A DNA stretch of 64,000 bases, taken from NCBI GenBank assembly GCA_020226215.1, contig CM035233.1, positions 6,386,001 to 6,450,000 of the forward strand. Reading direction: 5' to 3'. The position numbers were made by a program, and so were the translations under genes. A model generated the notes under the pieces. The model searched no databases, was not told the DNA's origin, and worked only from the letters and a program-made list of their open reading frames with translations. Shown here one piece after another: positions 51,664-62,844 of this stretch. The stretch's first letter is position 1, and each line of letters begins with the position of its first letter. The DNA comes from Sindora glabra (taxonomy: Eukaryota; Streptophyta; Magnoliopsida; Fabales; Fabaceae).

Positions 51664-52673
51664 CTGCAAAACCAACAACAAATCAACACAAATGTATCCT
51701 TCTTTAAACTAACAGTGACTAAATATATAAATGGCAATAGGTGAGGCCAAAAGCAGTTGAAGGCGGAATCTAAAATAACGGATGACACATCACAAAGGGA
51801 GGTGCAAACTTCAATATCCAATATTTACTTCCTTTTTTCCCATCGATCACAGATCAGATCATGGATACTGCAACAACGCATGTTAAAAATTTTGATTTGC
51901 AGTTACTCAGACAACATGACGTTGGCATGTGCCAAAAAAATAAATAAATAAATAAGAGGACAAATCACTATCAAATGAATCTCTAATCATACAAAAAGAA
52001 TTAAACAAATATCTCTAATTGCACAACACACCCTGGGATTACCATATTGAAGATCTTAGAAAAATGAATTCCAACATAATAACAAAATCAAAAGCACCCA
52101 AAAAAAATAAAAAAAGAACCAAGAAGCTGATGACATGAGAATGTACATCCTGAACCATGGCAGTGACTCTAAGGAGGGTGAGGTGAGGAAGTATTGAAAA
52201 TGTATAACAAATCAGAGAAATAGAAAAAATGTTTATTCTCTCTTTGAAAGGGTGGGTTGCCGAATCAGACTTTTATTTCAAAACTGAGGCCTCGTGTTCT
52301 ATCAACATCAAACAACCACCAAAGTATTTAAACAAAAACTCTTACCCCATTCAACTGAAAACATTTTCTACGAACCCAACCTTAATTATGACGGATCCAA
52401 GAAAATGGAAGAAAATGAGATCAATCAAATAAATTCAAAGCTCTGCCAGTGTACCTCGATAAAAATAAAAAATAAAAAAAAATCACGAATCAAAAACCAG
52501 CACGAATCCATTTTAAATTCAACCCTCCGACAATCCAACAGACCAATTTCGAAATCATAACCAGAAATTCCGAGAACACAATCGATCAGTCATAACATAT
52601 ACGGAATTGAAAACGAAAGGTAAAACAATCAAACCAAAAGCACAAATAATTTTAAGATTTCAAAGGAATGAAC
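51664..52673 (-). other. Leader intron of actin gene 2 (1010 bp)
   Basis: The donor AAG|GTTCATT is at 52674/52673 and the acceptor TTTTGCAG ends at 51664, with 13 untranslated bases (51663-51651) before the ATG. The segment 52200-52440 is strongly conserved with 4440-4720 of the first gene's leader intron, notably around ACCTTAATTATGAC and GGATCCAAGAAAATGG. Such conservation in an intron suggests a regulatory role, as known for plant actin leader introns. Confidence 0.85.
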
Positions 52674-52770
52674 CTTGGAAATTGCCAAAGGCGACCCTGA
52701 AGCAAGAGCTAGAACGACTGCAAGAGAAGAGCTTAGATAATGACTAGAAGGAGAGAGACTAAGGAAATGC
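52674..52770 (-). other. 5' untranslated leader exon of actin gene 2
   Basis: The donor side is certain by comparison with gene 1. The 5' end is estimated from a TATA-like ACATAAATTT (about 52806-52797, minus strand). The exon is CT-rich on the minus strand (CTCTCTCCTTCTAG). Confidence 0.6.
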
Positions 52771-52970
52771 AAGTGGGACTCAACGAATAGAGGAAGAAAT
52801 TTATGTACGGATTTGCTCTTTCAAAATTCGAGAAAAGCTTCTGAGGCCTGGGCTCCTTCAACAGCCTTGTCTCGCGGCTTTCCAGTCATTTAATAACAAA
52901 ATTAGTAATTTGAAATTGAGACATGGCTTCTAGCCTCACCTTATTTCGTTCTAGCGATAAATATAAGGGC
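52771..52970 (-). promoter_or_regulatory. Promoter region of actin gene 2
   Basis: It is similar to 5041-5290 of block 1. The place that holds ATATATATT in gene 1 reads CTATTCGTTG here (52790-52781), so the TATA box has been lost or moved. Candidates are ACATAAATTT at 52806-52797 and TTATATTTAT at about 52966-52957. Similarity to block 1 ends near 52970. Confidence 0.45.
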
Positions 52971-55900
52971 GTTTCTACGGTATTAAGGCTGAAAACCCGG
53001 GCACCGTTGAGTATCATAAGAAAATTTCATTTGAATAATTCAATTTTTTAAAATCTAATCAGGATTGCAGGAGAGCGATGAACAATGACCTATAAAATTT
53101 TTCTATTTCTTTTCACCGTTGGTCGCGTCTTATATTTTTATTATTATTGTTCAGCAGCATTTCGTTCTATTACGTGGTTATGGTTTTTCTCTTCAATTTT
53201 TCTTACAATTATATTAAATTTTGGCAACATTTTGTTCATCTCTGTACAATTCAACTCACAAAATTTGCAGATGTTAAATGTCAGTTTCCATAAATTAACT
53301 TGATTTTAGAGGTTTATTTTTGTAACATTTAATTTTTTGTATCAGATTTTATCCTACTCTCATTTCAAATTTTTAATTGCTCTATCAGTTTTTCAGTTTG
53401 GAATTATTTTATTACTAACTAAATCTCTAGTACTTAACTTTGTATGTTTTTCCTTTTGTACCAAAAAAAAAAAAAATCTAAATTTCTATATTGACTAGTT
53501 TGTTTGAAGGTAAAACAGTTTTCAAGAATTTATTTTTCAATTTTCTTATATTTAGATATTAAAAAAAACTGGTCAACAGAAAAATTAAATTTAATCAACA
53601 AAAAAATTCTTTTAATTTTACGGGAAGTAACTTCCCGATTTTGAAAACGAAATTCATTTTCTGTCCGTATGCTCTTAGCATGTCCCCTTACCCGAAGCCC
53701 TCCCCCCCGTTGCCTTCTCGCGTTGGCTTCTCACCCTTACCCTAAGCAGGTGTCTGTCTCGAAGGTCGTGGGAACTGTAAACCATTAGTTTTCAAGATAT
53801 TGTCAACTTTGTTTTCATGGTTGAGGTTTCTCCTATCCAAATGTGATTTTGTTGTATAGCGTATAGCGAAGGCTCTTTAGAGATACACTCATGACACGTC
53901 AAAGTTTATTGCCAATTTATTAAAATATAAATTTTATATTTTTATTATATATAATTATTTATAATTTAATTATTAATTATTTTTTAAATAATTTTTTTAA
54001 AATTTCAATATAAATTTTTGAATAAATTAATGTATCAATTCGTTTGCGATCTATTTATTATTTATGTCAAATATGTCAATTTATTTATAATTAGAACTTA
54101 TATAAACTCAAAATAAACTCATATAAGAATTTAATGTTTGTATCAAATTATTGTATTATATTAAAAATTATTATCCCTAATTACATGAATCATATTCTTA
54201 TTCAAATATAATAAAAATTATTATATGAAAGACATATATTCCTTTGTTAACTTTGATCGTAAATATTACTAAGTATAAAAACATGTTTTCTTATATATTT
54301 ATTACAAAATTAATTTCATAAAATTGAATATATTTAAAAAATTTATCAAAAAAAGTTAATTTCTTTATGCACTAAATATCAAAAAACATTTTTTATTTAT
54401 GTACTAAATAATAAAAAAATTATTTATTTTTCAGAAATATATTTTCTTATAAAAGTATTTTCTAAAAATTTCATTTTCCTTTGAATCAAATGGACCCTCA
54501 GAAACAAAAGAGGAACGAGAAATTTCATTAAGGGGCCAGATACCTATCTGAGTATTACTTTCGTAAGTCAGGCTTATACACGAATTTAAAAAATAAATAT
54601 CATCATATTTTATAATTTGTGTTTAATTAAAAGTTAGTAATTTCTTCATAAAAAAATATAAATGTAATGTAATATTTTTATAATAGAATTACAACCCTTT
54701 TAATGCTTATTATATGTAAAGTTAGTTAAAAAAAACTATAACTTTTCATTAAAATATTTTAAAATTTATATGCATAATTTAGAGAATTTAAATTATAAAA
54801 TATGAGTATTCATATTTCAAAAAAAAAAATATGATAAAAGCCTATGAATTCTATGTACAAGTTTGCAAGTCCTCTCAAAAATTTTGAAATCATCCATACT
54901 AAAGGTGAAGGTGAATTAACACTATTTTAAATTTATATTATTTACATTAAATCTACACCATTCATTTAATATTTATCTAATAGTTGCAATATATTTAAAT
55001 TAATATCACCCACCAACTTTAATGATGAGAGAGAATTAGTATGAAATTTATTTAGTTGCTTTCTCTCCGTAATAATATTTTTTACTTCCTCTCTAATTTT
55101 TAAATTGCAAAAATTGATTATTAGATTTAATATAATTCATTATCAACAAATAATTTTTTTAATTTTAATATATGATAAATATACAAACAATAATCTAATT
55201 TAATTATGGATAGTACTAAAATTCCCAAAAAAATTCCTAGTTGTACTGAAAGGATTGTGTGTATTATCCTTTGAAATTCAAATACTATCCACTATCTAAT
55301 AATGTGAATTTTGATTTCCTTTTTTGTCATCCTCCAATTGCCACATCTATTCGGAGTAACTTTGGAACAAAATTTTTGGGTCAAATAGCAAAGTCCTTTA
55401 ATTATTACAGTAAAATGTAAAGAATAATATATATATATATATTTATGAAATTTTTATTTATAGTAATTAAAATAGCAATGAGTATATGTTATATATTATA
55501 AATTTTATTTAAACTTTAAAATTGAGAAATTGATATGAATCTTATACGGTACAAAAATCAAAACAAAACTATTAACTTAACAACATTAAAATAAAGCTAG
55601 CAATTTTTCCATAAAAAACATGTAAGAAGTTTTATACCATGCAACAAACATCCTCCTTGCAAAATAATTTCAAATCAGCAACCTATATTCTGATAAAGTT
55701 TTAATAAATATTTTATCTAAATTTATCATATATTAAAATATTTATTAATTATTAATACATAATAAGGTTTAAATTGATTCTAAATGTAAATATTTGTAAT
55801 TTATATAATTTTGTTTGATAATTTAAAATAAAGAGGAAAAAGAAAATATTATGAGAGATAGAAAGTAATTAAGTTTCACATTGATTCTCCTTCATCATCA

Positions 55901-56984
55901 AAATTAGTATATGAATATTGATTTAAATATATTATAACCATTAGATGAATGTCAAATGAACGGTATAGATCTAGTATAAGTGATGTGAGTTTAAAGTGGT
56001 ATCAATTGATTCCCATCCTAATATATTATATAGGCCCATTTATTTATCGTAGTTTATTAGAATAATTTTTACTTTTTTTTATTTAGGACCAAGTATCTTT
56101 CATTATTTATTACTTGAGAAAAAATTAGGCTAGTACTATTTTTTGTAATTTATTGTAATAAGATACCCCAAGCCCACTTTCTTTTATTTAAATTCACCTG
56201 TGTATAGAAATTTATCACAATGCTTACAAGACAAAATGACACACTTAAAGTGTGTCCTAAGTAGAATAAAAGCACCAAAATAGAAATTGTCAAATTGCAT
56301 TCCATCACCGTGCAATCCCAATGAAGCAACTTGACAAATCAAACAAAAACACTGTAGAAATCGTGAAAAAATTGCAAATGAACTTAGCATTTCAGTCTTT
56401 GACAACTTTCAATCAGTTCCAAATAGTAACTTTCCATAAATCGACACGTCAAAATGGATCGTTCAACTAGTAAACCATGCATCCTCTTAAATAGTTTCCG
56501 TATAGGGATTATCTTGGCCTTAATTTCATAGAAAATGTTATTGCTTGTGCATGCATGTATATATATATTGAAATGAAACCCTAGAAGTTATAACAATAAA
56601 CATGTATCTTACTATTTTATTACATGTTACTATCACGATCCCATATACTAACTACTTGCACACTTAATTGATATGTTATTGTGGCCATCTTCATGTTTCT
56701 ATTTATATAACAAACAGAAACATGGAAGTATACATGTTTTTTTTGTTTTTAGGCATCTTGTTCACATGGAAGCAAATAGAAACATTTTACTTTTCCAATA
56801 CCAAACAGAAACATGCAATCCAACATGTTGTTTATGGATTATATCTCATAATGAACTTTAGTTTTATCTTCATCACTCTATTTTCAGTGCAAACATCATA
56901 ATGAAAGTGATTAATAACATTTTATTTTAGTCATATTAATATTTATTGTTTATATACCAAATAGTAATACATAAGAAATTGTGC
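52971..56984. other. Intergenic DNA with one GC-rich patch
   Basis: Mostly AT-rich spacer with no supported gene. The exception is 53621-53780, which starts with an inverted repeat (CGGGAAGT-A-ACTTCCCG, 53621-53637) and continues with an unusually GC-rich stretch (CCCTCCCCCCCGTTGCC and CAGGTGTCTGTCTCGAAGG) of unknown origin. The frames at 56184-56405 (minus) and 56668-56901 (plus) show no family signature. Confidence 0.5.
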
Positions 56985-57680
56985 AATTCTGGTGTTTCAT
57001 TGATTGATATATTATTTTTATTCAATGTTACTATTTCTTATGAAATAGTAACATGTAGTTTTTTTACAGTTTTATTACTAATCATATTTGATTTGTCTAT
57101 TTATTTTATTTTTATTCACATTATTATTTCTAAACTAAATAGTAACATGTTCGAACTAAAAAATAATACATTACTATTGCTAAATAATAATTTTCTCATA
57201 ATTTTATTGTTTATTATACTTGATTTATTTATTTATTTTATTTTTTCATTATGTTATTGTTTCAAGACCAAAAAGTAACATGTTAGTACAAGAAAATAAT
57301 ATGTTACTATTTGTTCTAAAAATAGTAATATGTTATTTTTTTATCAATTTTATTATTAATGATGCTTAATTTGTTAATTTATTTTCAATTTTTGTTTGAT
57401 ATTATTGTTTCTAGACAAAATAGTAACATATTTTTTAAAATCATTTCATCACAACAACAAAGGATAATCACATATCATGTTATGCTTCAAATCTTTATAT
57501 GTTACTATTGCATGCAAAATAATAACATGCACAATCATTGTTTTTATCATTTTATTTCAATGCACATGTAAGAGTTGATGTCACCTTTGACATGTTACTG
57601 TTTGTATCGCAAATAGTAACATCAATTTTTCTCTAGTGTTACTATCTTACATAAAATAATAACATGATATTATCCAAATT
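56985..57680. repeat. About 125-bp palindrome-bearing repeats, block 1 of the right cluster
   Basis: The units read GTTACTATTTCTTATGAAATAG, TAACATGT, CAGTTTTATTACTAATCA, TTTGTCTATTTATTTTATTTT, and ATTATTTCTAAACTAAATAG, which begins the next TAACATG. This is the reverse complement of the repeat at 12085-13683. Four to five units are visible and degenerate toward the right end. Confidence 0.8.
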
Positions 57681-58033
57681 TTAAGTTAATTTATATCAAA
57701 TCTAACTAAGGTATTTTTCTTTATTCTTAGTAGCAAAACATTCAAACAAATAGAAGAAGTTGAAGAAATAGATGTAAGATTCCAACAATATAGATCTAAT
57801 CTACTACTATGCATAAAACAGATTGATGATCTTTAATTAAACGAGAGCCACACAAAGGGTATTGCAGTAAAACCCTTTTTGGCTACTCCTCAATATCATA
57901 ATAATGAATGAACTTGATCACAGTATGTGCTAGAAGATCGATCAAGAAATATAAGTAGTAATTGCCACCTTCTCATCAAAGTATAATGAATTCGTAATTA
58001 AGGGCGAATATCTAAGCATTACGCTTATATCAG

Positions 58034-58167
58034 GGAAGCTCATTTTTGGAATAAAAGAAGTAGACTGCTCTATTGACATGACACCAAACAAGAGGCCACA
58101 ATCAGATTTAGATACTAAATGCTTTCATGGCCAAGGACATCTTTCAAAATCAACTGTATTCAATGCA
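58034..58167 (+). pseudogene. Exon-like open segment between repeat blocks
   Basis: The stretch has an acceptor-like CTTATATCAG before it and a donor-like CAACTG|GTAATGG after it. One frame is open from GKLIFGIKEVDCSIDMTPNK through GHLSKSTVFNALQL. The composition is less AT-rich than the surroundings. I recognise no domain. It lies on the same strand as the Ulp1-like piece at 61072-61490 and could be an upstream exon of the same decayed gene. Confidence 0.3.
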
Positions 58168-58410
58168 TTACAACTGGTAATGGTAGGAACATCAGAAATC
58201 AATGTTTAGGATGTCTCACATCTCGTCACACTGATACTGTTGGTAACCCTATTTATACCAAATAGAGCTCAGACACTAGCTTAGTCCTACCTAAAATACA
58301 TTGAAAGTATAGATGATGTAACAGAATATGGGTGGTCTACACATATACATCAATGAGTTCCATTACACATGATAGCCCATTAAATATCACCAAATGTGTC
58401 ATGTTATTGT

Positions 58411-58618
58411 CAATAAGTTACCATTATCCAATTTATATTACTTCATGTCATTTTTTTTAACATTATCTTCATTTATTTCTATTGATTTAATTGCATGTTC
58501 TTTGATAGTTTTATTATCAATAAGTTACCATTATCCAATTTATATTACTTCATGTCATTTTTTTTAACTTCATTTATTTCTATTGATTTAATTGCATGTT
58601 CTTTGATAGTTTTATTAT
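58411..58618. repeat. Near-identical tandem duplication, 107 and 101 bp
   Basis: CAATAAGTTACCATTATCC starts at 58411 and again at 58518. The two copies are almost identical over their length except that the second lacks six bases after TTTTTTTAAC. The high identity in a region of decayed repeats marks this as a recent event. Confidence 0.9.
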
Positions 58619-58639
58619 TAATGAGAATTCATTTATCTG

Positions 58640-59310
58640 ATTATTTTAGGTTTTTTTATTAATATTACTATTTGAAAATCAAATATTAACAAGTTATTAT
58701 TTATAGAGAAAAATAGTAACCTGTTATTCTTTGTAATTTGGTTATTAGTGTAACTTTATTTATTAGTTTATTTTAAATTTTTAGTTTATGTTATTGTTTA
58801 GAGATTAAATAGTAATATATTACTATTTGTATACTGTTTGACATACAAATAGTAGCATATTGTTCTTTGATAGTTTTGTTAATAATTAGAATACATTTGT
58901 CTTATTATTTCAAGTTTTTAGTTGTTAATGAGACTTAATTTATCCATTTATTTTAAGTTTTTAATTCATGTTACTGTCTAGATATAAAATAATAATATAT
59001 TACTATTTTGATCTAAAAATAGTAACACGTTGTTTAGCAATTTTGTTATTAATGACACTTGCTTTGTTCAGCTTATTTTAAGTTTTTAAGCTCTTATTAT
59101 TGTCTGAATACTAAATAACAATACATTGTTATTTGCTTTATAAATAGTAATATATTATTCTTTAATAATTTTATTATTAATGATACTTAATTTATCTATT
59201 TATTTTAAGTTTTTATTGAATATTACTATTTGTAGATCAAATAATAACATGTTACTATTTGGCCTACAAATAGAAACATATTATTTTTTAGTAGATTTCT
59301 TGTTAATGAC
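58640..59310. repeat. About 125-bp palindrome-bearing repeats, block 2 of the right cluster
   Basis: Five or so units in the same orientation as 56985-57680 carry AATAGTAACCTGTTATTCTT, TTTATTAGTTTATTTTAA and TAGTAATATATTACTATTTG. The units are somewhat more diverged and alternate TAACATGTTA with TAATATATTA, both palindromic. Confidence 0.78.
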
Positions 59311-59464
59311 ATCAAAGAGGCCCTTTTTTACTCTATCTTTAAATGTAACTTTCATTGAAAATAGATATGACAATATATATTGTATTATCAATAATATTGG
59401 CTATATAAGACTATATAAGACAATGACATATGCTTAATGGACCTTAATTTCAAGAAATACCAAG

Positions 59465-59532
59465 ATGCCTCAATTGAGACTTGAAGCTCCTCAAACACCA
59501 ATTGAAGAACAAAGTGCTCAGCTAACTTTAGG
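59465..59532 (+). pseudogene. Short exon-like segment starting with ATG
   Basis: MPQLRLEAPQTPIEEQSAQL is encoded just before a donor-like TTTAG|GTAACC. Codon use looks less AT-biased than the flanks. There is no family recognition. It could be an exon of the decayed plus-strand gene with the Ulp1-like 3' part. Weak. Confidence 0.25.
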
Positions 59533-60779
59533 TAACCTTTGTACAATGTCATTTTATTTAACCATGCTACTATTATGTTATCACTTAATCTTTATCTTTA
59601 TGTTACTATTTCTCACCAAAATAAAAACATGTCAACTAATTACACTAATAAGCAATCACTTCTACATTTCAAGTTCTCAAGAAAAAACTACAACCATACA
59701 AATAAAGAAATAAGTCTCCTTTACTAACTTCACAAACAAACAACATTAAAAGAATAACAACCTGAATACCAAGAACAAATAAAAATATATATCACACCCT
59801 TCCAATTGAAGGAATTTAGAGCTGACAATGACATGAAAATGGAACAATATATAATGCAACCCTGAACAACAACACATACTAGTTCACAGATATTTCATTA
59901 TCCCAAAAAGAACATCACAAAGTACAACAATTAAGGAATCAACTCCCTAGCACAAAAAACAAGATAAACTAACTAATTGATAAAGTGAAAATTTTGACAA
60001 TGAAAGTTTAGAGGTCAAAGGAATAATTATAATAAAATAAAGAAATAATCATAAACCTTACATAAAAAACATATGGCTTCAAATGTAACTATTTGATATA
60101 ACAAAACAAACATAAAATCTCAACATGATAATTAGGACCTTTAAAAAGTAAAATGTTAGTCTTAAGAACTAAAATAACCAGGTGATTGCACAATTCATAG
60201 AAATGATTATGCAGTTGGTTACACAACAAAAATAAAAAAACACACCGCATAAGATAAAGAACAATATTGGATTGAGCATAATCAAAGATCAATGATTAAA
60301 GATATTAAAGTAAGAATAAGAAAAACAAAATATAACGTAGAATACACTTACTTAGGACTATATAAAAAACACACAAAATAGTAACACATGCAACAATGAA
60401 CAACAACTATTGAGAAAAATATTAACAAGGGCAAGGAGGCTTTTGTATTCATCTTGAAGGAAACAACAATGGAAATAACTAAAAAGAAATAGGCCAAAAA
60501 GCTAACCATAAGTACAAAATAACCAGCCACAAAATACCTCCTCTAAGATCTTAGGATGAAACTAGTCCAAGTCAAAAAAATATGAGACATATAGTAAGTT
60601 ATGTGTTATTTTGTTGCTGATTGCTTTGATTAGCTCAATATTATTGCTTGGTGCCTCAACTAATTTCTACACCACATCATCATTCGTAAAACTATTGTCT
60701 GGATATCTTTTCAATAGGATATGTGCATAATATTAGATGAGTTATTGGATGTGCTCGTAGAAAAGGTAATAACATTAAA

Positions 60780-60960
60780 TGTATGCTCCTTTAAAATTTT
60801 ACAACATTACTATTTTGTCTTATTCTTTTTATAGTCATGTTATTATTTTGAGTTAAAATAGTAATATGGTAGCATTAAATATTTTCAAACTCCAAAACAT
60901 GATATTATTGTTTAGGAGTCCAAACAATAATATACAAATTCTTGTGTTGTTATTTATCAT
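60780..60960. repeat. About 125-bp repeat fragments, block 3
   Basis: Partial units (TTACTATTTTGTC, TTATTTTGAGTTAAAATAGT, and AACATGATATTATTG) in the same orientation as the other right-hand blocks. Just before them, 60716-60768 is a short open segment (DMCIILDELLDVLVEK) with acceptor- and donor-like edges, of unknown family. Confidence 0.55.
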
Positions 60961-61071
60961 CATTTTATTGATATTTTTCTGCTCTTCTTCTTTTTTTTTA
61001 TTTACTCCTTTTCAGAGTTTGACTTCTTCTTAATTAATTTATGTGATAAAAAATAATTCTTCAATTTTAGA

Positions 61072-61490
61072 TTATAGATTGCTATGCATTCATGCTCAAC
61101 ATGGCTAGCACATCCAACAACAACAAGATTCTTGTATTTGATAGTTTATATTAGGTAAGATCTTAAATTCATTCTTGAATGTGAAATACAAAAAATACTT
61201 TAATATTAACTCGTGTTTAAAATATATTGATAGTCTTATGTAGGGGAACCCACTTCTATTATACAACGAAATGAGGAAGCTCAAATTCAATCAAAAGGTA
61301 GAGCAAGCAATGATTACAAAAATTCTTCTATTCCTGATAAATTCAATGGGCATTAAAGATTACACAAACCCCAATTACTACACACTAACCATGCTTAATA
61401 ATGCAAAGTGCAAGTGGATTTATTATAATTCAATAAGGCCTAAAAGAGAAAGGATTGCAAATCCATACTTTTTTATGCTAAAATACTGGT
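61072..61490 (+). pseudogene. Ulp1-like (C48) cysteine protease remnant
   Basis: Two pieces on the plus strand. After an acceptor-like TTTTAG (ending about 61069) comes IIDCYAFMLNMASTSNNNKI and then LVFDSLY with a stop. From about 61340 one frame reads GIKDYTNPNYYTLTMLNN, then AKCKWIYYNSIRPKRER, then NPYFFMLKYW with a TAA at the end. In Ulp1/SENP-type proteases the order is (V/I)IDxYAxxL, then xxFxFxSL, then HWxLLxL-x(6)-WxxY(D/N)SxRP. Here the catalytic HW is replaced by YY, so it would be inactive even if translated. Such domains occur in KI-MULE (Kaonashi) Mutator-like transposons, and a MULE transposase remnant follows at 62845-64000 on the other strand. The family call rests on pattern only. 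Confidence 0.45.
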
Positions 61491-61529
61491 AAATCATGCT
61501 TATATTATGATCAAATACTAACTATTGTT

Positions 61530-62050
61530 CTTGGCTTAATGTTACTATTTAATCTAAAAATAGTAACATGTTATTTTCTTGTAGTTTCATTATTAATCAT
61601 ATTTTATTTATCTATTTATTTTATTTTTTGATTGATGTTACTATTTCTAAACCAAATAGTAATATCTTAAACTAAAAAAATAACATGTTACTTTTTGGTA
61701 TGTAGACAATAATACATTTACTACAAGAAAACAAATCAAGTGCGATATTACTGTCTAATATGTTATTTTTTGTTGATGTTACTATTTCATATAAAAATAG
61801 TAGCACATTATTTTCTCACCATTTCATCATTAATCATGTTTGATTTGCTAATTTATTTTGATTCTTGATTGATGTTATTATTTTTAGACTAAATAGTAAC
61901 ATATTAGTACAAGAAAATATCATGTTATCATTTGTTTTGAAAATAGTAACATAATTTTTTATAGGTTTTGTTATTAATGATGCTTGATTTCTTAATTTAT
62001 TTTCAATTTTCATTTGATGTAACTATTTCTAGTCTAGGTAGTAACAGTAT
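61530..62050. repeat. About 125-bp palindrome-bearing repeats, block 4
   Basis: Four units (GTTACTATTTAATCTAAAAATAG, TAACATGTTATTTTC and TTATTTTTTGATTGATG) in the same orientation as the other right-hand blocks, directly after the Ulp1-like piece. Confidence 0.8.
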
Positions 62051-62639
62051 TCTTTTTTCACCTGATATCTTACACACCTTGCTAATTTAACAATAGAAGG
62101 ATTACTATGAGGAAAAGAAGAATGAAATCTTCCACAAGAATGAGTTGGATATAAGAGTAGAACTAACTAATTGTAGAGCTATCTTTTAATCTCATATCAT
62201 ATAAAATGTTGCCACAATAGGAATCTGGATCGTAAGTAACATATTCTTTACTAATCCACAAGTACCATAATTAAGAGGTGCCCAACTAACTCATTCCACA
62301 AATTTATAATTTTAGGCAAGACTATGACATTTTTGTATATAAATAAACAAAAGATATATACCTAAAATAAAGAATTTGAATTCTAGAATTTGTGAGAAAA
62401 TACAAGGTAAAATTAGTGAATAACCTCCTTAAGGAATTTAATCCTTCCAGCTAAGGATGATTCTTATGTATATATGTAACATTTTCCTTATAAGTCGAAT
62501 TTAAATGTATATAACATTCAATTACATGTAACATATTAGATTTAATTGTACTGTAACATTCAATTGTAAATGTTAAAAAAATTTAGTATATTCTTCTTTC
62601 CAATTTCTTTTAATATTCAGAATTTATTTGCCCTATATT

Positions 62640-62790
62640 TATAACTTCTACCTTAACATTACTATTTGAAATCAAAATAGTAACATGCAAGTAATTGCAT
62701 AGTTTTTTCGTTAATGTTATTACTAAGACTAACTAAATAGAAACATGTCAACCACTAATGCTAACCAATAACTAATGGCGTTACTATATT
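62640..62790. repeat. Last fragment of the 125-bp repeat family
   Basis: ATTACTATTTGAAATCAAAA, then TAGTAACATGCAAG, and TTAATGTTATTACTAAGAC form about one unit, just outside the 3' end of the MULE transposase remnant. Confidence 0.6.
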
Positions 62791-62844
62791 AGAATGATGT
62801 TCTTGTTTCTTTTTACATATGACACAGAAAAAATTGCATTCAAG

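Noticed and set aside
56946..57571. Hydrophobic plus-strand frames of 110 and 70 residues
   Set aside because: They are encoded by the T-rich 125-bp repeats and have no independent coding evidence.
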